Of a stretch of 64,000 bases of DNA, positions 37,382 through 46,797 are shown piece by piece. Where the stretch lies: NCBI RefSeq assembly GCF_010747415.1, contig NZ_JAAGNZ010000001.1, positions 1,736,001 through 1,800,000 of the forward strand, written 5' to 3'. A program made the position numbers and the translations under genes. The stretch's first letter is position 1. Each line of letters opens with the position of its first letter. The notes below the pieces were generated by a model, which worked only from the letters and a program-made list of their open reading frames with translations, was not told where the DNA came from and searched no databases. The DNA is from Spirosoma agri (GTDB taxonomy: Bacteria > Bacteroidota > Bacteroidia > Cytophagales > Spirosomataceae).

Positions 37382-38797
37382 TTACATATTGATCGCCCGA
37401 TTGTCCGTAGCGGCCAGACAGGCTTCTTTAAACGCTTCGGTGTAGGTCGGGTGCGCGTGCGACATCCGCGAGACATCTTCTGCCGAGGCCCGGAACTCCA
37501 TAGCCGTAACGGCTTCGGCGATCATGTCGGCAGCACGAGCTCCAATCATGTGAACGCCCAGAATTTCGTCGGTTTCTTTGTGCGCAAGTACTTTCACCAG
37601 TCCGTCGATGTCCATACTCGCCCGCGCCCGGCCCAAGGCCTTGAATGGGAAGGAGCCGACTTTGTAGGGAATATTCTCCTGTTTTACTTCTTCTTCGGTA
37701 TAGCCCACCGAAGCCACTTCCGGCCATGTGTATACAACGCCCGGAATCAATTTGTAGTGAATATGCGGTTTCTGACCGACAATGGTTTCGGCAATAAATG
37801 TACCTTCTTCTTCCGCTTTGTGCGCCAGCATCGCACCCCGAATTACGTCGCCGAGGGCGTAGATGTGCGGAACGCTCGTACGCAGGTGATTGTCTACGTC
37901 GATTCGTCCCCGGTCGTCGGCTGTCAGACCAGCCGCTTCAAGGTTCAACCCATCAGTATAGGCACGACGGCCAACCGAAACCAGGCAATAGTCAGCAGTC
38001 AGCGTAATTTGCTCCGGTTCGTCGCCACGGCCTTTGGGTTTATCGATGCTCACCACCACCTCGTCGCCCGTGTTTTCGACTTTCGTGACTTTGTGACTGA
38101 AGTAAAAATCAGCGCCGAGTTTTTTAACGACCTTCTGAAGTTCTTTACCCAGTGTCTTGTCCATCGTTGGAATCATTGAATCGGCAAACTCAACGAACGA
38201 CACCTTTGAACCCAGCCGGGCATAGACCGACCCCAATTCAGCGCCGATCACGCCCGCGCCGATGACAACCAGATGTTTCGGGATTTCCTGAAGTTTCAGG
38301 GCTTCGGTAGACGTGATAACGCGTTTTTTATCGATCGGCATCGATGGAAAAGACATTGGTTTTGAACCCGTCGCAATCACGATGTTCTTCCCCTTGATCG
38401 TTTCTTCAGACCCGTCGGATTTCGCAATTTTGATCGAATGCGGATCAACGAACGAGCCTACGCCATAAAAGGTATCTATCTTGTTTTTCTTCATCAAGAA
38501 CGAAATGCCCTTCGTTGTCACATCGACAACTTCCTGCTTCCGCTTGATCATCTGGTCCAGATCGACCTGCAAATCAGTCAATTTAATGCCGTGCTCGGCA
38601 AATGTGTGCGCAGCATTGTAAAAATGTTCCGACGAGTCAAGCAGCGCTTTCGACGGAATGCAGCCAACATTCAGGCAAGTGCCACCCAGCGTGGCGTATT
38701 TCTCGATGATGGCTGTTTTAAGTCCGAGTTGGGCGCAACGGATCGCACCGGTATAGCCACCTGGTCCCGAACCAATGATAATAACATCGTATTCCAT
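37382..38797 (-). CDS. lpdA: Dihydrolipoyl dehydrogenase (E3)
   Basis: FAD-containing disulfide oxidoreductase that reoxidises dihydrolipoamide in 2-oxo-acid dehydrogenase and glycine-cleavage complexes; 471 residues. FAD motif GSGPGGY (residues 9-15), redox pair Cys41/Cys46 in GGTCLNVGC, NAD motif GAGVIGAELGSVYARLG in the middle, and the catalytic dyad His449/Glu454 in HAHPTYTEAF. It is a separate unit 13 kb from sucA-sucB, so it may serve several complexes. Confidence 0.98.
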   Translation of the reverse strand: MEYDVIIIGSGPGGYTGAIRCAQLGLKTAIIEKYATLGGTCLNVGCIPSKALLDSSEHFYNAAHTFAEHGIKLTDLQVDLDQMIKRKQEVVDVTTKGISFLMKKNKIDTFYGVGSFVDPHSIKIAKSDGSEETIKGKNIVIATGSKPMSFPSMPIDKKRVITSTEALKLQEIPKHLVVIGAGVIGAELGSVYARLGSKVSFVEFADSMIPTMDKTLGKELQKVVKKLGADFYFSHKVTKVENTGDEVVVSIDKPKGRGDEPEQITLTADYCLVSVGRRAYTDGLNLEAAGLTADDRGRIDVDNHLRTSVPHIYALGDVIRGAMLAHKAEEEGTFIAETIVGQKPHIHYKLIPGVVYTWPEVASVGYTEEEVKQENIPYKVGSFPFKALGRARASMDIDGLVKVLAHKETDEILGVHMIGARAADMIAEAVTAMEFRASAEDVSRMSHAHPTYTEAFKEACLAATDNRAINM

Positions 38798-39007
38798 GAA
38801 GATGATTGTTATGTCTGGATACTAGACGATAGACAAATGAGTCAGAATAAACGAATCTGATGTCTAAAATCTGCTCTCCGATCCCTATGAGTAAAGCATT
38901 ATGAGTGCAAATTTGGTTCAGAATTTGATTACCTAAACCGATTTGTGAAAAAACGTGTTGGTGGTTCTGTAAGGTAGTCCGCTTTCGGTGCCGTTTAGTA
39001 TAGATTT

Positions 39008-39577
39008 ATGCGTTTCGTTTATTCTGGTTGCCTGCTGTTTAGTCTGTTCGCCAGCAGCTGTACTGACTCTGTTCAACAAAATCAACCGAACGTTTATTAC
39101 GACGTTTCGGGCTTCGTTAAGCATCAGATCTCTGACCTCTCTGCTCAAAAACCACTCGTCCATAAAACGGTCGCTATCAATGCCCGGCAGGATCAGGAAA
39201 ACAAAACGGACGTTAACTGGACCCGCGAACTAGAGCTATTTACGCAGGCCGACATCAATAAGCCAGCCCTCCGGAATAGTTACCAGATTGCCCGTCCCGA
39301 TTCCCTAACGTACCAATACACCCTGAAACGTTCGGAAGAACGACTAACGGTTCGCTCACTGAACGTTCGGCTGGATGCGGTAACCCACCAGCCCCGCCTG
39401 ATCGAAGCTGTTTTGCAGACCAGCAATCCGCTTTATTCGTCCGAACGGCATTTATTGCTGGAAAGTGGTCCCGCCACCGGACAGCAATGGCGGGTACAGC
39501 ATTATAAAGTAGCTGGCTACCAAAAACTGCCCTATTTCGACAAAAATGAGTTTTTGGTTGACGGTAAGGTGCAATAA
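39008..39577 (+). CDS. Hypothetical lipoprotein
   Basis: A 189-residue protein with a lipoprotein signal (lipobox FASSC, Cys18 or thereabouts). The mature region alternates charged helical and strand segments (for example WTRELELFTQADINKPALRNSY and a later EAVLQTSNPLYSSERHL). I believe it belongs to a conserved Cytophagales family of unknown function, but no motif gives a role. It precedes the PurF-like gene by 168 bases, which carry an independent promoter candidate. Confidence 0.75.
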   Translation: MRFVYSGCLLFSLFASSCTDSVQQNQPNVYYDVSGFVKHQISDLSAQKPLVHKTVAINARQDQENKTDVNWTRELELFTQADINKPALRNSYQIARPDSLTYQYTLKRSEERLTVRSLNVRLDAVTHQPRLIEAVLQTSNPLYSSERHLLLESGPATGQQWRVQHYKVAGYQKLPYFDKNEFLVDGKVQ

Positions 39578-39634
39578 AACACCTTTCTTTTTGTCGAATA
39601 AGCCACTGAACGCGACCCGTCATACATCTTTTTC

Positions 39635-39642
39635 TATATTTG
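39635..39642 (+). promoter_or_regulatory. Candidate -7 box for the PurF-like gene
   Basis: TATATTTG, an exact TAnnTTTG match, 103 bases before the ATG at 39746. No matching TTG at -33. The implied leader of about 97 bases includes a small hairpin (GGTCG/CGACC). Confidence 0.4.
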
Positions 39643-39745
39643 TTCGGTACTAGGGTCGAACGAAACCGACCAGTAGTCCGTTAGCTTTTCATCAACTACA
39701 TACTCAATTGCCCTGGCGGTTTCAGCCGTCACAACGGTCCCTGTT

Positions 39746-41638
39746 ATGAGCGACGCTATTAAACACGAGTGCGGAATTGCCCTTATTCGACTCCGCAAAC
39801 CGTATCAGTATTACATTGATAAATACGGTACGGCCCTCTACGGCGCAAACAAACTTTACCTGCTGATGGAAAAGCAGGTCAACCGGGGCCAGGACGGGGC
39901 CGGTATCGCCAACATCAAAATCGACGTACCGCCTGGTCATCGCTATATCAGCCGGTATCGCTCGGTCGACCAGCGTCCGGTCACCGATATTTTCGAGAAG
40001 GTCAATAAAAAGTTCCGCAAGGCACTCAAAGGCAATCGGGACAAGGCAAAAGACGCCAAATGGCTCCAGGAAAATATCGCCTTCACGGGCGAGGTATGGA
40101 TGGGCCACCTGCGTTACGGTACGCATGGCGCCAACGACATCGAAAACTGTCACCCCATGCTCCGCCAAAGTAACTGGCGCAGCCGGAACCTTGTGATGGC
40201 GGGTAATTTTAACATGACCAACGTCGATAGCCTGTTCGATAAGCTCGTTTCGCTTGGCCAGCACCCCAAAGACAAGGTTGACACCATCACCGTGATGGAA
40301 AAAATCGGCCACTTTCTGGACGAAGAAAACCAGCGCGTGTTTGACCGGTTCAAGGGTATCTACGAAAATCCGGATCTGTCCGATATCATTGAAGATAACC
40401 TGGATATGCAGCGCGTGCTGCACCGTTCATGCCGCGATTTCGACGGTGGGTATGCGATGGTTGGTATGACCGGTTTTGGTGCTTCGTTCGTTGCCCGTGA
40501 TCCCGCTGGTATCCGCCCTGCTTACTATTACGCCGATGATGAAGTGATCGTTGTTGCGTCGGAGAAGCCCGCTATCAAAACGGCTTTCAACGCTGAATAC
40601 AGCGAAATCAAAGAAGTTAAACCTGGTCACGCGCTCATCATCGATAAATACGGCGAGTATAACGAACTCCAGTTTGTGAAACCCGTCGAAAAGCGTTCGT
40701 GCAGTTTCGAGCGGATTTATTTCTCGCGCGCTACTGATCCCGATATTTACAACGAGCGTAAAACGTTAGGCAAGCTCCTCATTCCTCAGATTCTGAAGGA
40801 GATCGATTACGACCTCGAAAATACAGTCTTCTCCTATATTCCAAATACGGCTGAAACCGCCTTCTTCGGGATGGTCGAAGGACTGGAGGAGTACCTCTAT
40901 AAGCAGCGTAAGAAAGCGATCATGGAGGGAATTCTGTTTGAGGAAGAGCTCGATAAAGTGCTTTCGTTCCGACCACGCGTTGAAAAGTTAGTGTCCAAAG
41001 ACGTGAAAATGAGAACATTCATCGCGGATGATTCTCAGCGGGACGACATGGTTTCGCATGTATACGACACCACTTTTGAGGTGATCAAGAAGGGTAAAGA
41101 TAATGTCGTTGTTGTCGATGATTCTATCGTACGCGGAACGACGCTCGAAAAGAGTATTCTGCGCATGCTCGACCGGCTTGGTCCCAAGAAAATAATAATC
41201 GTCTCGTCGGCTCCGCAGATTCGTTTCCCGGACTGCTACGGTATCGACATGTCGAAGTTCAAAGAATTTGTCGGTTTCCGGGCGGCTCTCGAATTGCTGC
41301 GCGAGCGTGGTCAGGAGTACATCGTGGACGAAGTGTACGCTCAAAGTGTGGCAGCCATCGAGTCCGGCAATGCATCACAGCAAAATTACGTGAAGGCAAT
41401 TTTTGAACCCTTCACGCACGAAGAACTGTCACGCAAAGTGGCTCAGATCGTTACACCGGCGGATTTAAAGGCAGAAGTTGCGGTTGTGTATCAGACCGTC
41501 GAGAACCTGCACCGCGCTTGCCCGAACCACACTGGTGACTGGTATTTTACGGGTGATTACCCAACGCCGGGCGGTAACAACGTAGTAAACAAAGCATTCG
41601 TAAACTTTATGGAAGGCCGGTTAGTACGAGCCTACTAA
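39746..41638 (+). CDS. Long PurF-like amidophosphoribosyltransferase
   Basis: Class II glutamine amidotransferase fused to a phosphoribosyltransferase, 630 residues versus about 470-510 for ordinary PurF. Cys9 in KHECGIAL is the expected nucleophile after propeptide removal; NRGQDGAGI and GHLRYGTHG are the glutaminase motifs. The PRPP loop is VVVVDDSIVRGTT. Extra length lies in insertions (about residues 55-105 and near 150-200) and a C-terminal tail. It may catalyse the first step of purine synthesis or be a specialised paralogue; no other purine gene is nearby, so a symbol is withheld. Confidence 0.85.
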   Translation: MSDAIKHECGIALIRLRKPYQYYIDKYGTALYGANKLYLLMEKQVNRGQDGAGIANIKIDVPPGHRYISRYRSVDQRPVTDIFEKVNKKFRKALKGNRDKAKDAKWLQENIAFTGEVWMGHLRYGTHGANDIENCHPMLRQSNWRSRNLVMAGNFNMTNVDSLFDKLVSLGQHPKDKVDTITVMEKIGHFLDEENQRVFDRFKGIYENPDLSDIIEDNLDMQRVLHRSCRDFDGGYAMVGMTGFGASFVARDPAGIRPAYYYADDEVIVVASEKPAIKTAFNAEYSEIKEVKPGHALIIDKYGEYNELQFVKPVEKRSCSFERIYFSRATDPDIYNERKTLGKLLIPQILKEIDYDLENTVFSYIPNTAETAFFGMVEGLEEYLYKQRKKAIMEGILFEEELDKVLSFRPRVEKLVSKDVKMRTFIADDSQRDDMVSHVYDTTFEVIKKGKDNVVVVDDSIVRGTTLEKSILRMLDRLGPKKIIIVSSAPQIRFPDCYGIDMSKFKEFVGFRAALELLRERGQEYIVDEVYAQSVAAIESGNASQQNYVKAIFEPFTHEELSRKVAQIVTPADLKAEVAVVYQTVENLHRACPNHTGDWYFTGDYPTPGGNNVVNKAFVNFMEGRLVRAY

Positions 41639-41655
41639 GTTCTAAACAATACAAA

Positions 41656-41692
41656 CGAAAAAAGAGACGTAGGACCTACGTCTCTTTTTTCG
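41656..41692 (+). terminator. Intrinsic terminator after the PurF-like gene
   Basis: A near-perfect palindrome: CGAAAAAAGAGACGTAGG on the left pairs with its complement on the right around a single central A. A T6 run ends the stem, 17 bases after the stop. Confidence 0.92.
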
Positions 41693-41871
41693 TTGAATTA
41701 CAGAAATATACTCGACTGGATCATTTCTGAGTTGGAAAGGTATCTCCGTCGGCAGCCAGTAATAATCGTTCGTATCAAAACAGGGAATGGTTAGTCGAAT
41801 GCTCAACGCATGCCGAATCGTGGTAACGCCCGAATTTGACGTGCTAAATAAGTGAACGCGAATGAGCTAGT

Positions 41872-42327
41872 TTAGCCTTCGCGTACCCAGACAATGAAGT
41901 CTGTTATGGGGGCTTCGGCTACCATCGGACGAATAAGCTGTACGACCTGCCCCCGGTGGTAAGCTGCGTGATGGCTCATGTGGGTTACGATGTCGATCAA
42001 CGTGCTTTGAAAGGGCTGATCTTTAGATGTAACATAGTCGAAGGATTGAAGCAGTTCCGGCTCGGCCAGCGCATTGATGTAGTCAACTAGTTTCCGGTGT
42101 TGCCGCTCGGCGGTTTCCCCCATCCAGCTCACTGGAACGTCTTCCCAGATCGAAACGAACGTCGTTTCATTCGTCACGCGGCCAAACCAGACTTGCTGTG
42201 CCGACAGGATATGACCCATCACGGCCAGTGCCCGTGCGGGCGGATTGTCCAGGCGCTGAAGTGCTTCAATGACGCGCATGTTCGCCCACAATTCGTAATT
42301 CAGGAGATGGATAAGGTAGTTTTTCAT
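41872..42327 (-). CDS. DinB family protein
   Basis: A 151-residue four-helix-bundle protein. The three putative metal-binding histidines lie in MGHILSAQQVW and HMSHHAAYHRGQV, the latter being the family hallmark. DinB-like proteins include bacillithiol- and other thiol-dependent transferases; the role here is unknown. Its ATG overlaps the stop of the GH3 fusion gene (ATGA at 42324-42327), which implies translational coupling. Confidence 0.88.
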   Translation of the reverse strand: MKNYLIHLLNYELWANMRVIEALQRLDNPPARALAVMGHILSAQQVWFGRVTNETTFVSIWEDVPVSWMGETAERQHRKLVDYINALAEPELLQSFDYVTSKDQPFQSTLIDIVTHMSHHAAYHRGQVVQLIRPMVAEAPITDFIVWVREG

Positions 42328-45323
42328 CGAATACCGCGTTTCACTGCCTGATACAACGCTTCTGCAACGTTGGTACGTGTATTCAACTCGCTGATCCGGT
42401 TATTGTTCCGGGTTGGATAGACACGATTCGATAAGAACACGTAGGCCAGGTTCTGCGCCGGTTCAATCCAGATGAACGTTCCGGTGAAGCCCGAATGCCC
42501 AAAGCTGTCTTTTGTCGCCGAACGGGGTGCGTTGCCGGAGAATTTGAATGATGGTTTATCGAACCCGAGTCCGCGCCGGTTGCCCAGTTCAGGAAACTGA
42601 TAGCGCGTAAATTCAGTCATGGTTTTGGCCGAAATGAACTGCTGACCGCCGTAGCTGCCCTTCTGCAAATACATCTCGACCAGCTTCATCAGGTCGTTTG
42701 AGTTACCGAATAAGCCCGCATGACCCGATAGCCCGTCGAGCATAGCGGCTCCTTCGTCGTGGACCCGTCCCCAGATGAGCGTTTTGCGGAACAGCGAATC
42801 GTATTCTGTCGGTGCAATGCGATTGAGGGGATAAAACTTCCGGGGATGGTATACGAGCGTTGTCGCGCCCAGCGGGCGGTAGAAGTTAGTTTTTAAGTAA
42901 TCCTCGAAGTTGGTTTTCGTAATGTATTTTACAACCTGCGGATAAAGAATGAACGACAAATCCGAATAGACATATTCTTTCTTTTCGTTGAGTGGTGAGT
43001 CTTTGATCTGCTGATAAATGGTTTTAGGATACCGTTTGAATTCGTACAGACTATCGGTGATTTCGATCGGATAGCGCCCTGATTCTTCATTGTCGAACGT
43101 TTTTGGTTTCCAGGAGCCGTCTTCGTTTTTGGTATCTTTCCAGAAGGCAATCCACGCTTTTAACCGGGCCTGGTGGGTCAGCACGTCGCGCCAGTGCAAA
43201 TCGGCTTTGTTCGATTTTTTAAGCCACGGCAGATAATCGACCATTTTGCCGTCCAGATTGAACTTGCCTTCGTCGACCAGCTTCATCAGCGCGGGCGTCG
43301 ATGTGCTCACTTTCGTGACCGACGCCATATCGAAGAGGTCATCCAGTTGGGTTGGTCTGGGTTCCGCGCCTAGCGACGCATCATACGTATGCGTACCGTA
43401 GGCTTTGTGAAAAATCACTTTACCATCTTTAGCCATCTGTACGACGCAACCCGGAAATGCTTTCTGCGTTAGACCCACATTGACGAGCGAATCGACCTGC
43501 TGGGTCAAGAAACGGCTGTCTATACCGACTTCTTCAGGAATGGTGTACTTCAATCGGCCAATCGGCTTGATGCTTATGCCGTCGCCCAACCGGAAACGCT
43601 GGTTGACGGTGACCGGTAATTTCCCGGAAGCACCGATGGCACCAAAGATCAATTGGGCCGAGAGTTCTTCCGTATAGTTTGTCAACTGATAAGGCATCAC
43701 AATGGCCCGCGCTTGTTCGATGTTGCGGTTCACCTGCGCCGTGTCGGATGGGAACGTCAGCTTATCGAGTACATACACGTTGCCGAACACCGTAACAACC
43801 GCTTTGCCCGTAGCAACCAGCTCGCTCAGTAAACCTGCCGTTTTAGCCTGAAGGCCATATTTAACTCCTGGTCGGATGTTGTTCAGATGCACATCGACCA
43901 GAATCAGGTTGTAGTTCTTGAGCGAATCCCGAACCGTAGCCAGCGTTGAATCCGGCGTTTTGGATGTGATATTGAAATGATCGACTTGGGTGTAATTAGC
44001 CGCCATTTTCTGAAAAGCAGTCGGCTTATCGCTTTCCAGGGCTACCGACGCAATCCGTAACGTATCCAGCCGTTGCAGGGGTAACAGATTATCTGTATTT
44101 TTCAAGACAGTGAGGCTCGCTTCGGTCAGTTGCCGGTTGAGTAGCTCATCGCTAACCGGATTGAGATCACGTACCAGGTTGTCGAGGGCGATAGGTTTAT
44201 ATTGATTGAGTCCAACCCACGCTTTTGCACGCAGCACCTTCAAACAACGGGCGTCCAGCGACTCCTGCGTAATGCGCCCGTCGACAATCGCCTGTTTGAT
44301 CTGCGCCATCGCTGCCGGAACGTCTTCCGTAAATTCGAGCACATCCATCCCAGCTTCTAAACCGAGTTCATCGGCCTTACCGGACGGAAAAAATTTCGTG
44401 ACACCCTTCATGTTCATCGCATCCGAAAAGATCAGCCCCTGAAACCCAAGCTCGTTCTTCAACAGATTCGTGACAATGGCCGGTGACAGCGTTGACGGAC
44501 GGTTGCGGGTTGTATCCAGTGAGGGAATGCTGAGGTGAGCGATCATCACCCCCGCAGCACCGGCGTTGATCAGCTGCCGGAACGGATAGAGTTCCAGCGA
44601 GTCGAGCTGGGCGCGGCTTTTAGTGATCAGGGGCAGGTCATAGTGCGAATCTGTACCGGTATCGCCGTGGCCGGGAAAGTGCTTAATGCTGGTTAACAGG
44701 TTATTGTCCTGCATGCCGCGCACATACGCGAGGGCTTTACGCGCAACGGCATATTTGTCTTCACCGAAGGAGCGAAAATTGATGACCGGATTATTCGGGT
44801 TATTGTTAACATCGATCGATGGGGCAAAATTAACGTGAACGCCCAGTCGTTTAGCCTGACGGGCCAGATTCGCGCCCATTTTATAGATCAGCGAATCGTT
44901 CCCCTGCATGGCACCAAGCGTCATCTGATAAGGGTAACGGACGGTGCTGTCCAGCCGCATAGCCAGTCCCCACTCGGCGTCCATCGCAATCAGAAGGGGC
45001 ACGGTCGATATGGCCTGCAACCGATTGGTGAGCTTTGCCTGACGGATCGGTCCGCCCTGAAACATGACTACGCCACCCAGTTTATGGATACGCACCAGAT
45101 TGACGAGTGAATCTTCGTAGGCTGGTTTGCGGTTCGAGTAACCCGCCACCATGATCAACTGACCGATTCGTTCGTCGGGCGTCAGCGAAGCAAAAACGGA
45201 GTCGGCCCAGCGGTTTTGACTTGCATTAAGTTGAAGAAACGAAGGGGTTACTGACTGAGAGAAAGACGTTACGCTAAAAACTACGCTGATGAAGACACTA
45301 AGCAGAAGCCGACAATAAGGCAT
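42324..45323 (-). CDS. Exported GH3 beta-N-acetylhexosaminidase-like / serine beta-lactamase-like fusion
   Basis: A 999-residue exported protein starting at the ATG at 45323 (leader RLLLSVFISVVFSVTSFSQ). The N-terminal GH3 barrel (about 35-360) has the NagZ-type KHFPGHGDT...H motif and the nucleophile region FSDAMNMKGV. A GH3 C-terminal domain follows (about 400-575). The last 400 residues are a class C beta-lactamase/DD-peptidase-like domain with SVTK (Ser nucleophile and Lys), YSD and HSGFTGT. The combination points to peptidoglycan turnover: sugar removal plus peptide or ester cleavage. DinB is translationally coupled behind it. Confidence 0.92.
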   Translation of the reverse strand: MPYCRLLLSVFISVVFSVTSFSQSVTPSFLQLNASQNRWADSVFASLTPDERIGQLIMVAGYSNRKPAYEDSLVNLVRIHKLGGVVMFQGGPIRQAKLTNRLQAISTVPLLIAMDAEWGLAMRLDSTVRYPYQMTLGAMQGNDSLIYKMGANLARQAKRLGVHVNFAPSIDVNNNPNNPVINFRSFGEDKYAVARKALAYVRGMQDNNLLTSIKHFPGHGDTGTDSHYDLPLITKSRAQLDSLELYPFRQLINAGAAGVMIAHLSIPSLDTTRNRPSTLSPAIVTNLLKNELGFQGLIFSDAMNMKGVTKFFPSGKADELGLEAGMDVLEFTEDVPAAMAQIKQAIVDGRITQESLDARCLKVLRAKAWVGLNQYKPIALDNLVRDLNPVSDELLNRQLTEASLTVLKNTDNLLPLQRLDTLRIASVALESDKPTAFQKMAANYTQVDHFNITSKTPDSTLATVRDSLKNYNLILVDVHLNNIRPGVKYGLQAKTAGLLSELVATGKAVVTVFGNVYVLDKLTFPSDTAQVNRNIEQARAIVMPYQLTNYTEELSAQLIFGAIGASGKLPVTVNQRFRLGDGISIKPIGRLKYTIPEEVGIDSRFLTQQVDSLVNVGLTQKAFPGCVVQMAKDGKVIFHKAYGTHTYDASLGAEPRPTQLDDLFDMASVTKVSTSTPALMKLVDEGKFNLDGKMVDYLPWLKKSNKADLHWRDVLTHQARLKAWIAFWKDTKNEDGSWKPKTFDNEESGRYPIEITDSLYEFKRYPKTIYQQIKDSPLNEKKEYVYSDLSFILYPQVVKYITKTNFEDYLKTNFYRPLGATTLVYHPRKFYPLNRIAPTEYDSLFRKTLIWGRVHDEGAAMLDGLSGHAGLFGNSNDLMKLVEMYLQKGSYGGQQFISAKTMTEFTRYQFPELGNRRGLGFDKPSFKFSGNAPRSATKDSFGHSGFTGTFIWIEPAQNLAYVFLSNRVYPTRNNNRISELNTRTNVAEALYQAVKRGIR

Positions 45324-45350
45324 GAGCGAATAAATTGGGTCGTGAAAGGT

Positions 45351-45358
45351 CAAAATTA
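45351..45358 (-). promoter_or_regulatory. Candidate -7 box for the GH3 fusion gene
   Basis: Reads TAATTTTG on the minus strand, an exact TAnnTTTG match, 28 bases before the ATG. A TTG lies 16 bases further upstream, slightly short of the usual 19. Confidence 0.5.
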
Positions 45359-45575
45359 CAAAAAAAGGCTGCTACAACACGACCGGAGAACCTTGTCTTA
45401 GGGTATGGCTTGGGCCAATCGAGCAATTAACTAGGTACAGGTATGGATTCTGAAAGCAAAACGGCGAAGCCAGCGTTCGTTAGTAGACATATGGCCATTT
45501 ATCCAGCGGTTGTTTCAACCCGGATTTGTCACGCTTCGGAACAGTACGTTGTCAGGTTAACAGTGGTGTAGTCGG

Positions 45576-46196
45576 TCAACTCGGTCGTCTCCGGGCGGTA
45601 CTCTGGCTGGCATCATCGCCAGGCGCGACAAATATTTTTTTGTCGGTAATGAGCGGACGGTGTTCCTCCAGAAACGCTTTGAACTGACGTATCTCCTCCA
45701 ACTGCCGGTCGATAGGATGAGTCAATGTGTAACTCTCCACGTAGACGTCGCTAAAGTCCGTAATAACATATTCCATCAGCTTAATTCCCTTACGCTTAAG
45801 GGCATGGAGATACAGATTCTGATGGTTGTGAACAAACCGACCCGGTTGATACGAAGCCGTCGTTTTCAAATCGACGGCTTTGAAGGTACCAATCAGATCG
45901 ACATAGCCATAGAACAGCACATCGTCGATCTGCCATTGGCAGTAGACCTGGGTGTCAACAATGGGACGGGGGAGTAGTTTCCGGACTTTTTTGAGAATAT
46001 CGGGGTTAAATCGTTCTTCGTCAGTGCCTTTTATGACCGCTTCTTCGAATGAGGTTCCCCGCTCCTGAGCCGCTGTGGTCGGTGTCGGTACGCGATTGAC
46101 CGAATCGATCAGGTCTTGTGCCGAGAAGTTACTACCGCTCATATAGCGAGAGAATACGTTTAGCAAAGAGGGGTAAAAGCGATAATTGATGTCCAT
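45576..46196 (-). CDS. PD-(D/E)XK nuclease superfamily protein
   Basis: A 206-residue protein from the ATG at 46196 (the frame runs 19 codons further upstream). Catalytic residues of a RecB/AddB-type nuclease are recognisable: Glu in GTSFEEAV, Asp in LFYGYVDLIG, the DLKTT (D-x-K) motif, and QNLYLHAL (QxxxY). There is no helicase or other domain, so it acts alone or with an unlinked partner. A function in repair or defence cannot be decided from sequence. Confidence 0.8.
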   Translation of the reverse strand: MDINYRFYPSLLNVFSRYMSGSNFSAQDLIDSVNRVPTPTTAAQERGTSFEEAVIKGTDEERFNPDILKKVRKLLPRPIVDTQVYCQWQIDDVLFYGYVDLIGTFKAVDLKTTASYQPGRFVHNHQNLYLHALKRKGIKLMEYVITDFSDVYVESYTLTHPIDRQLEEIRQFKAFLEEHRPLITDKKIFVAPGDDASQSTARRRPS

Positions 46197-46264
46197 CGTT
46201 CTTGGTTTAAACGGACCAGTTAGCCATGCCATCAGTCCTGTTCTATGAACCAAAAACGATCGGC

Positions 46265-46708
46265 TTAGTTTCTGACGACCAGTAATACACCGCCCATGAT
46301 CAGCACCAGTCCGAGGAGTCGCCAGCCATTGGCGGGGTGGAGCGCAAAGCCCAGTAAGCCATAATGGTCCAGCAGAACAGCGGCCAGCAGTTGCCCGGCT
46401 ACACTCAGACTAACGAGGTTTGCCGTTCCGATTTTGGGGGCGCTAACAATAACCGTGATCATGTAAACCGCTCCCATCGCACCGCCCATCCACTTCCACC
46501 AGCTTACCTGCTTAATGGTGTCAAGCGGAGGCACGGAGCCGCCTGCGGCCAGCAGGAGGGTAACGAGCACGATGAAGCCGGAACCAAACGAAATGGCCGC
46601 TGCCAGAATGGGATTGCCCATTGCCTGCCGCAAATTGGCATTGACACCCGCCTGAACGGTAATGGCTAAACCGACCAGAAAGGCAAAGAGAACATAGATG
46701 TAATTCAT
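46265..46708 (-). CDS. DMT superfamily small transporter (DUF606/YdcZ type)
   Basis: A 147-residue membrane protein from the ATG at 46708 with five hydrophobic helices. ITVQAGVNANLRQAMGNP...FGSGFIVL is the family motif of the short DUF606 branch of drug/metabolite transporters, half the size of EamA proteins, which may work as dimers. Substrate unknown. It is divergent from another DMT-type transporter, 89 bases away. Confidence 0.88.
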   Translation of the reverse strand: MNYIYVLFAFLVGLAITVQAGVNANLRQAMGNPILAAAISFGSGFIVLVTLLLAAGGSVPPLDTIKQVSWWKWMGGAMGAVYMITVIVSAPKIGTANLVSLSVAGQLLAAVLLDHYGLLGFALHPANGWRLLGLVLIMGGVLLVVRN

Positions 46709-46797
46709 GACCATAAAGGTAGGCAATAGGCCATTGCGGCTTTGTCTATAAGGCTATTTTTATGGAAACGGCCTCATCCTAAACCCCCTTCCTGGCT

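Noticed and set aside
37451-38179. 242-codon open frame opposite lpdA
   Set aside because: Antisense shadow of a complete dihydrolipoyl dehydrogenase.
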